Below are positions 1-6,264 of a stretch of DNA of 6,264 nt, in pieces. Where the stretch lies: NCBI GenBank assembly GCA_050050115.1, contig JASFUX010000207.1, positions 1-6,264 of the forward strand, given 5' to 3'. This DNA is from JASFUX01 sp050050115 (GTDB lineage: Bacteria; Pseudomonadota; Alphaproteobacteria; Caulobacterales; Maricaulaceae). A model generated the notes under the pieces. It made no database searches, was not told the origin of the DNA, and worked only from the letters and a program-made list of their open reading frames with translations. The first letter of the stretch is position 1; every line of letters begins with the position of its first letter. The position numbers and the translations under genes are program-made.

Positions 1-1667
1 TCGCCAATGACCTCAGTCCAATAGGCGACCACCCAGTTGCGAACGCCGTAGCGGTCCTTGGCGTAGAATATCTGATCCGGAAGATCGGTCACCGGAGCGA
101 TTGCAGCGACGCAGGCATAGAGATCCGGAGTCTTCACCGCCCCGGCGAGCGCTGAATAGCCGCCATAGCTAGCGCCCACGATGCAAATGCGATCGGGGTC
201 GACCAGCTCATTGTCGATCAGATGCTGCACGCCGTCCGTGACGTCGTCCTGCATCAAACCGCCCCATTCGCCGCGACCGGCGTTGCGAAACGCCGTTCCG
301 TATCCTGTCGAGCCACGGAAATTCGGCTGAAGCACGCGATAGCCGCGGCTGGCGAAGAGATGGGCGATCCAGTCAAAGCCGCCGAAATCTCGCGCTTCAG
401 GCCCGCCATGCGGCAGAACCACAAGCGGAGTGGCGCCGACCGCACCTCTCGGCGTGGTCAAATAGGCCGGAATCTCAACCCCGTCTCGTGCTGTGTAGGT
501 GATCGCCTCGCGGCGAGCGAGCAAGCCGAAAGACCCAAGTTCGGGATAGGCCAGTCCCAGTGGCCGCGCTTGGCCGGTGTCGCGGTTGAAGTGATAATAC
601 TCCGCGCCTGAATCGACCCCCTCGACGGAGACGATGAAGTTACGGCGGTTTCTATCCCAGGATTCCAGCATCACGTGCCGATCGGGAAACGCCCCCGCGA
701 GCGCCGACTCCATAGAACCAAGTCCGTCGTCGAACCAATACGACCGCATGCGGTCGTCCGAATAGCGCACGCCGACCACCTGCTGGGAATAGGGGTCTTT
801 CATAATCGAGTAAGCGTCGTAATCAGAACGCTCATACAGCACCGAAGTCTCGCCGCTTTCCCGGTTGATCGTGTAGAGGCCGACAGATCCGGCGACATCG
901 CCGACGATCAGCGATTGCCCCGTGTCGTCGACGCCGAGCAAGTTGCGGTTTCTGATCGGCGTGCTGATTCGTGAGATCGAGCGCGCGTCGCCGTCAGAGA
1001 ACGAATAGATTTCCTCGATATCGGGCCCATCGTCATAGTCGAGCCGCGCCGCCGGCTCAAAATCCGGCCCAATCACCCAGCTGCGCGTATCGTCGTCGCC
1101 CCGCGCGACAGACCTCCCTCTCAAGTTCGCAGCGTCGATCTCAAAGAGATCGTAGTCCCCGGTACGCACTAGTGCGGGAATGTATATTCGTTCCGCGTCG
1201 TGATCGATCGCGACAATATTGGCGAGACCGAAGTTGACTCCGAGCTGCCCCTGTAGTCGGTCGAACGCATCAGTCGCCGAAAGGTCGTCGCGGTCGACGA
1301 TCAACGTCCTAGAGACTTGGTACTTGAACTCCTCGCTGAACAGCGTTCCCGTGGGCGTATACTCGAACGTTTCATTGTAGCTGACGATCAGAGCGAGGTA
1401 GTTCTCGCCAATCCACCGCACCGAATAAACCTTGTAGTGCTCTTCGAGCAGGAAGCCTTCGCTCTCCCGCCCGGGGGTGTGGATCATCAAGTACGGATAG
1501 CCGTCGGCATTGTTGCCCACCATCGCGACGCTGTCGCCGTTAGGCGACATCTGAATGTCTCGAATCTCGGGAAGTCGAGCAAACGCCTCAATTGGCTGCG
1601 CGATCGCGCCCGTGCTGATGAAGACGCAAGCACACGCCGCGATCATCGCCTTGACGTCTCGGTTCAT
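1..1667 (-). CDS. Exported S9-family serine peptidase (prolyl oligopeptidase / acylaminoacyl-peptidase-like), 3' end cut by window edge
   Basis: The frame is open from the ATG at 1667-1665 to the left edge (555 whole codons), so the C-terminus is missing. Residues 1-23 form a signal peptide: charged MNRDVK, a hydrophobic core, and a likely signal peptidase I site after AIA (23/24). The product is probably periplasmic or secreted. Residues of about 30-385 are a variable region, probably the beta-propeller-like N-terminal domain of S9 enzymes. From about 386 the alpha/beta-hydrolase domain shows HGGP (420-423, oxyanion region), NFRGSTGYG (449-457) and GASYGG (498-503) with nucleophile Ser500. 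The catalytic Asp and His would lie beyond the edge. S9 enzymes cleave short peptides, often after proline or at blocked N-termini; the specificity here is unknown. The start is supported by a GGGGAG ribosome site 6 nt upstream and by the signal peptide. The gene is poorer in GC than its neighbours. It is transcribed divergently from the ABC-F gene. Confidence 0.93.
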   Translation of the reverse strand, partial: MNRDVKAMIAACACVFISTGAIAQPIEAFARLPEIRDIQMSPNGDSVAMVGNNADGYPYLMIHTPGRESEGFLLEEHYKVYSVRWIGENYLALIVSYNETFEYTPTGTLFSEEFKYQVSRTLIVDRDDLSATDAFDRLQGQLGVNFGLANIVAIDHDAERIYIPALVRTGDYDLFEIDAANLRGRSVARGDDDTRSWVIGPDFEPAARLDYDDGPDIEEIYSFSDGDARSISRISTPIRNRNLLGVDDTGQSLIVGDVAGSVGLYTINRESGETSVLYERSDYDAYSIMKDPYSQQVVGVRYSDDRMRSYWFDDGLGSMESALAGAFPDRHVMLESWDRNRRNFIVSVEGVDSGAEYYHFNRDTGQARPLGLAYPELGSFGLLARREAITYTARDGVEIPAYLTTPRGAVGATPLVVLPHGGPEARDFGGFDWIAHLFASRGYRVLQPNFRGSTGYGTAFRNAGRGEWGGLMQDDVTDGVQHLIDNELVDPDRICIVGASYGGYSALAGAVKTPDLYACVAAIAPVTDLPDQIFYAKDRYGVRNWVVAYWTEVIG

Positions 1668-1673
1668 GGCGAA

Positions 1674-1679
1674 CTCCCC
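1674..1679 (-). promoter_or_regulatory. Ribosome binding site of the S9 peptidase, inside an 8-G tract
   Basis: Read on the minus strand, GGGGAG lies 6 nt before the ATG at 1667. It is the downstream end of a run of eight G (1676-1683 on this strand), so the Shine-Dalgarno element sits on a homopolymer. It supports the chosen start. Confidence 0.6.
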
Positions 1680-1708
1680 CCCCTTCCCACAACCTTCGGT
1701 CGGGTTGG

Positions 1709-1738
1709 ACTATCGCTGAAAGGCGCGCTCCAGAGCAA
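1709..1738 (-). promoter_or_regulatory. Candidate sigma70-type promoter for the S9 peptidase
   Basis: On the minus strand, TTGCTC (1738-1733) is followed after 18 bp by GATAGT (1714-1709). The -10 matches TATAAT at four of six positions; the -35 keeps only TTG. Transcription would start near 1702, giving a leader of about 35 nt that includes the G-tract ribosome site. The match is modest and it is inferred from consensus only. Confidence 0.3.
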
Positions 1739-1770
1739 GCCGAGCCGCCAGCTCGCCCGCGCGAGCGCCG

Positions 1771-1799
1771 ATGACATTCTCCCCGCCCCGCGCCATAAG
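1771..1799 (+). promoter_or_regulatory. Candidate promoter of the ABC-F gene, implying a leaderless mRNA
   Basis: ATGACA (1771-1776, five of six against TTGACA) and CATAAG (1794-1799, four of six against TATAAT) are separated by 17 bp. The -10 ends 6 bp before the ATG at 1806, so transcription would begin at or beside the start codon. No purine-rich ribosome site precedes that ATG, which fits a leaderless transcript. Leaderless mRNAs are common in alphaproteobacteria such as Caulobacter. Identified by eye. Confidence 0.4.
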
Positions 1800-1805
1800 C
1801 GCGCC

Positions 1806-3721
<1,916 letters not shown>

Positions 3722-3725
<4 letters not shown>

Positions 3726-4726
3726 GCGCGCCGCGCACGCCGCTGACTTTAGAGATCTTAAAGCGCGCCTGCGCACGGACCGGCGACCGCTTCGAGCTGT
3801 TCGACGAGACGAGCGCCTTCCTCGCCAAAGTCACCCGCGCGGACAAAGCGTTCTACGCCGGCGCTGCGCTCAATCCGGCCTATCCTCTCAATACGCACTT
3901 TTCGACCGAGCTGGCGCGCGACAAGGCCTACATGGCCGACGTGCTGCGCCGCGCCGGGATCGCCACGGTCGAAGGCGGCGTCTTCTTCACGTCCGAGGTC
4001 AACGCGGCGCGCCACGATCCCGAGCGCTCGCCCGCCGCCGCGCTCGCCTATGCGCGCGCGCAAGGCTACCCGGTATTCGCCAAGCTCAACCGCAGCTCGC
4101 ACGGCCGGCTCGCGCGCATCGTCGCCGCCGAGGACGGGCTCATCGCCTATCTGCGCGAGGCGCGCGATCACGACCACCTGATCCACGTCCAGCCGGTGAT
4201 CGACCTGCCCGAGGCGCGGGTGTTCGTCGTCGACGGCGAGGCGCGGTTTCTCTATCGGCGCGAGAAGTGGCGGCTGATCGGCGACGGGCGGCGCTCGATC
4301 GCCGCGCTCCTGGGCGACTTCATCGCCGATCCGCGCCTACAGGACGCGCCCGCCGCGCTCACCGCCGTCGGCGAGGCGATCGAGCAACTGTCGCTTGGCG
4401 AACGCGCGCTCGGCGACGTCCCGGCCGACGGCGAGCCTTTGTTCGCCGCCGACGCCTCAAACCTCGCTCAAGGCGGAACGCTGCGCGATCTCGATCTCTC
4501 ACCCGGACCGGCGGTCGACGCCTGGAGCGCCAAGCTCGCCGAAGCGAGCGGCCTTAAGATCTTCGGCGCCGACGTGTTCTTCGAACGGCTCGACGACCCG
4601 GCGAGCTACCAGGTGATCGAGATCAACGCCAACCCGTCGCTCACCGGTTTATGGCGCGCCGGCGAGGAAGAGGCTTGCCTGCAGATCTGGTCGGACGTGC
4701 TCGATCTCTACTTCGCACGCGCGTGA
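3722..4726 (+). CDS. ATP-grasp superfamily ligase, substrate unknown (RimK / cyanophycin-synthetase-like fold)
   Basis: A 334-residue cytosolic protein that reads as an ATP-grasp carboxylate-amine ligase. These enzymes activate a carboxylate as acyl phosphate with ATP and join it to an amine. Visible motifs: ARDKAYMADVLRRAGI (65-80) with Lys68, as in cyanophycin and glutathione ligases; FAKLN (119-123) with the second ATP-binding Lys121 and a short Ser/Gly loop SSHGR (125-129); LPEARVFVVDGE (162-173); GDGRRSI (187-193); SNLAQGG (246-252); and the Mg-binding end EINANP (300-305) with Glu300 and Asn302. No Mur-ligase domain follows, so it is not a full cyanophycin synthetase. The substrate and pathway cannot be told. 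The ATG at 3722 lies inside ATGA, overlapping the ABC-F stop, with only a weak ribosome site, so it is probably translationally coupled. The frame extends to 3671, but those 17 codons lie within the ABC-F gene. It ends 9 bp from the convergent I78 gene. Confidence 0.85.
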
Positions 4727-4735
4727 AACGAGGCC
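4727..4735. other. 9-bp gap between convergent genes, no intrinsic terminator
   Basis: The ATP-grasp and I78 lipoprotein genes converge with 9 bp between their stop codons. The palindrome GAGGCCTC (4730-4737) spans the gap, but its stem is too short and no T-run follows on either strand. Transcripts from the two sides probably overlap at their 3' ends, or end by Rho. Confidence 0.5.
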
Positions 4736-5143
4736 TCAGCCGCAGGTCACCCGGTAGACGTTGTCGTTGCGGTCGAGCCAGATGTTGAGACGCTCGGGCA
4801 CGAAGTCCTGCGTCACCATCGAGCCGTAGGAGATGACGCGAACGCTCTCGGGAAGATCCTGGCTGACCACGTTGGCGCGGGGCTGACCCATCAGGCGCTC
4901 CCAGCGTTCGAGATCGCAGGTCGAGGTCGAGCTTGCTCCCCCGCCGCCGCTTCCCCCGCCCGCGGGCCGCGGCCGCGCATTGATGATCTCGATCGTCGGC
5001 TCGGCCGCCGTCGGCTCTATGTTGGAATGCACCGGCGCGTTGTTGGTCTGCTCATAGGCGCGGCCGCCGTCGTCGATGTCGCCGGTGAGCACCGCGCAAC
5101 CGGCCAAGAGGCCGGCCGCCAGGGCGGTCAGTGTCGTCTTCAT
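4736..5143 (-). CDS. Lipoprotein with peptidase inhibitor I78-family domain
   Basis: A 135-residue envelope lipoprotein. Residues 1-15 form a short signal peptide ending in lipobox LAGC, with lipidated Cys16; Ala at +2 fits outer-membrane sorting under the E. coli rule. An acidic, low-complexity stretch (17-61) and a Gly/Ser linker (62-75) lead to a C-terminal domain (76-135): CDLERWERLMGQ, VRVISYGSMVT (101-111), PERLNIWLD (116-124) and final RVTCG. This matches the I78 inhibitor pattern, with Cys76 and Cys134 likely forming a disulfide. I78 members characterised in fungi inhibit serine proteases such as elastase; most bacterial members are untested. The frame extends to 5224, but the lipoprotein signal and a GGAGGG site 10 nt upstream (5159-5154) fix the start at 5143. 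The start lies in an ATGA overlap with holC. The target protease is not evident. Confidence 0.88.
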   Translation of the reverse strand: MKTTLTALAAGLLAGCAVLTGDIDDGGRAYEQTNNAPVHSNIEPTAAEPTIEIINARPRPAGGGSGGGGASSTSTCDLERWERLMGQPRANVVSQDLPESVRVISYGSMVTQDFVPERLNIWLDRNDNVYRVTCG

Positions 5144-5592
5144 CGCGTGTCTTCCCTCCAGCCCCCGTCCGGCGTCTGACGCCAATAGGACAAGGCCGCC
5201 CCGTCCGCTTTCAAACTCTTCCACGTTTGGCGCGCCGCGTGAACCGCTTCCTCGTCATCAGCCGCGAACATCACCACGCACCTTTCAACGCCTTCGCTCG
5301 ACGTGGGAAGGCCGACGCCGTCCGTCAATACGATCAGCTCCGCGGCGTTGGGCCGCTCCTCGTCGAGCGAGAGGACGATCGGCTGGCGCGCGGCGCCCGG
5401 CTGGTCGGCGCGGCCGTGCGGCAGGAAGGACTCGTCGCGATAGGTCCAAAGCGCATCGTCAAGCTCGGCCAAGCGCGTCTCGGACACGCTGCGCACATGC
5501 GCCTTCCAGCCCTTCCCCCGCGCCTTCTCCAAGAGCGGCGGCAGCGCCTCGGCGAGCGAGGTGCGTTCGAGGTGGTAGAACCAATAGTCCAT
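5140..5592 (-). CDS. holC: DNA polymerase III chi subunit
   Basis: A 150-residue cytosolic protein, close to the 147 of E. coli chi. Chi links the clamp loader to single-stranded-DNA-binding protein at the replication fork; its partner psi (HolD) is generally not found in alphaproteobacteria. Family features seen: FYHL near the N-terminus (5-8), an amphipathic helix LAEALPPLLEKA (13-24), LDDALWTYRDESFLPHG (44-60), QPIVLS (70-75), RCVVMF (104-109), and YWRQTPDGGW near the C-terminus (136-145). The start at 5592 gives the usual family N-terminus, although no convincing ribosome site precedes it. It lies downstream of pepA, an arrangement known in many proteobacteria (pepA-holC-valS in enterics). 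Here the gene after holC is instead the I78 lipoprotein, overlapping by ATGA. Confidence 0.95.
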   Translation of the reverse strand: MDYWFYHLERTSLAEALPPLLEKARGKGWKAHVRSVSETRLAELDDALWTYRDESFLPHGRADQPGAARQPIVLSLDEERPNAAELIVLTDGVGLPTSSEGVERCVVMFAADDEEAVHAARQTWKSLKADGAALSYWRQTPDGGWREDTR

Positions 5593-5700
5593 CCGCGCGC
5601 GCCAAACCCCTTTAGAGCGGCCCCGGTTCGATCAGCTTTGGGCCGAACGATCGCCGACATCAAAGCGATCGCCAACTCGCACGAACACGAGGTGAGGCGA
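5593..5700. other. pepA-holC intergenic gap with short repeats, no gene
   Basis: This 108-bp gap holds two copies of CGATCGCC 18 bp apart (5648-5655 and 5666-5673). It also holds an inverted pair, CGGCCC (5618-5623) and GGGCCG (5640-5645), that could form a 6-bp stem with a 16-nt loop. No T-run follows on the minus strand, so I do not call an intrinsic terminator. No clear promoter was found, so holC may be read through from pepA. Confidence 0.5.
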
Positions 5701-6264
5701 CTACTTCTCCCGCGTATCCGCCACGTAGCGCTCGAGCATCCGCACGCCCCAGCCGGTCGCCCAGACCGGCTCGCGCGGATCCTCAGAGGAGGCCTTCCAC
5801 GCCGTCGGCGCTATGTCGAGGTGCGCCCAAGGCGTGTCCTCGACGAAGCGCTTCAAAAACTGCGCCGCCGTGATCGAGCCGGCGTAGCGGCCGCCGATGT
5901 TCTTCATGTCGGCGTTCTTGGTGTCGATCAGCTTGTCGTAGGCCGGGCCCATCGGCATGCGCCACACCGGTTCGTCGGCCGCCTTGCCCGCCGCGATCAG
6001 GGCGTCGGCGAGGTCGTCGTTGTTGGAGAAAACCCCCGCGTATTCATTGCCAAGCGTGATGATCATCGCGCCGGTCAGCGTGGCGAGATCGATGATCGCG
6101 TCGGGCTTGACGTGCTCGCGCGCGTACCAAAGCGCGTCAGCGAGCACCAGCCGGCCTTCGGCGTCGGTGTTCAGGACCTCGATCGTCTGGCCCGAAGCCG
6201 AGGTGACGATGTCGCCCGGGCGCATCGCGTCGCCGTCGGGCATGTTCTCGACGAGACCGACGAC
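5701..6264 (-). CDS. pepA: Leucyl aminopeptidase (M17), C-terminal part; 5' end beyond the window
   Basis: The frame is open from the right edge to a TAG at 5703-5701, giving 187 residues of the catalytic C-terminal domain. The enzyme is a cytosolic two-metal aminopeptidase that removes N-terminal residues, leucine preferred, and usually forms hexamers. The visible start VVGLVENMPDGDAMRPGD is the conserved M17 segment. It is followed by signature NTDAEGRL (fragment residues 32-39), whose Asp34 and Glu36 are metal ligands and Arg38 the catalytic arginine (Asp332, Glu334, Arg336 in bovine lens enzyme). DLATLTGA, the DTKNADMKNIGGR segment and HLDIAPTAW follow, as in the family. The ATG at 6241-6243 is internal: homology continues upstream. 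The other metal ligands (Lys, two Asp) lie outside the window. No truncation or frameshift is seen in the portion present. Confidence 0.96.
   Translation of the reverse strand, partial: VVGLVENMPDGDAMRPGDIVTSASGQTIEVLNTDAEGRLVLADALWYAREHVKPDAIIDLATLTGAMIITLGNEYAGVFSNNDDLADALIAAGKAADEPVWRMPMGPAYDKLIDTKNADMKNIGGRYAGSITAAQFLKRFVEDTPWAHLDIAPTAWKASSEDPREPVWATGWGVRMLERYVADTREK

Larger units (their letters stand above)
1668..1805. other. Divergent intergenic region between S9 peptidase and ABC-F gene
   Basis: This 138-bp stretch separates two divergently transcribed genes and must hold the promoter for the S9 gene and probably one for the ABC-F gene; candidates are listed separately. It also holds a short inverted repeat, CAACC (1690-1694) and GGTTG (1703-1707) around an 8-nt loop. 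This would lie in or at the start of the S9 leader; the stem is only 5 bp and may be chance. No small gene or clear operator was recognised. Confidence 0.7.

Noticed and set aside
8..12. Cys12 of the S9 peptidase (IAAC) as a lipobox
   Set aside because: The hydrophobic stretch before it is too short, and a better signal peptidase I site (AIA before Gln24) follows a full hydrophobic core. Positions given are protein residues of the S9 product.
222..1237. Plus-strand open frames (222-611, 675-974, 971-1237) opposite the S9 gene
   Set aside because: No domain or ribosome site recognised, and the opposite strand carries clear S9 motifs across the same region.
1317..1805. 163-codon upstream extension of the ABC-F reading frame
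   Set aside because: It lies antisense to the N-terminal half of the S9 gene and the divergent promoter region, has no ABC-F similarity, and the normal family N-terminus begins at 1806.
5144..5224. Extended N-terminus (27 residues) for the I78 lipoprotein
   Set aside because: It would bury the lipoprotein signal peptide inside the protein and overlap holC; the GGAGGG site and lipobox both favour the start at 5143.

Overview
The window is GC-rich with tightly packed genes. The protein set (PepA followed by HolC, a YheS-type ABC-F ATPase, a small I78-type lipoprotein and an exported S9 peptidase) suggests an alphaproteobacterium, perhaps of the Caulobacterales/Hyphomonadales kind. That placement is an inference from protein character and codon use; there is no rRNA or other phylogenetic marker here. 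I see no mobile element, CRISPR array, tRNA or rRNA.

Layout, left to right. (1) Positions 1-1667, minus strand: most of a secreted S9-family (prolyl-oligopeptidase-like) peptidase whose C-terminus runs off the left edge. It has a signal peptide, a variable N-terminal region and an alpha/beta-hydrolase domain with the nucleophile motif GASYGG. (2) Positions 1668-1805: a 138-bp divergent intergenic region with candidate promoters for both sides. (3) Positions 1806-3725, plus strand: a complete 639-residue ABC-F ATPase of the YheS type. Its stop overlaps (ATGA) the start of (4) positions 3722-4726, plus strand: a 334-residue ATP-grasp ligase of unknown substrate. (5) Only 9 bp away and convergent, a minus-strand operon reads from the right edge: pepA (5701-6264, C-terminal part only), a 108-bp gap, holC (5140-5592, DNA polymerase III chi subunit) and, again with an ATGA overlap, a 135-residue lipoprotein with a peptidase-inhibitor I78 domain (4736-5143).

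How the genes relate. pepA-holC is a familiar bacterial neighbourhood: cytosolic aminopeptidase plus a replication clamp-loader subunit. The I78 lipoprotein is translationally tied to holC but should act in the cell envelope. The ABC-F protein should act on ribosomes, and the ATP-grasp enzyme is coupled to it by overlapping stop and start codons; its substrate cannot be read from the sequence. The S9 peptidase gene is visibly poorer in GC than its neighbours.

Most of the window is ordinary housekeeping or accessory content. The points most worth a second look are the coupled ABC-F/ATP-grasp pair, the possible leaderless start of the ABC-F gene, and the inhibitor lipoprotein coupled to holC.
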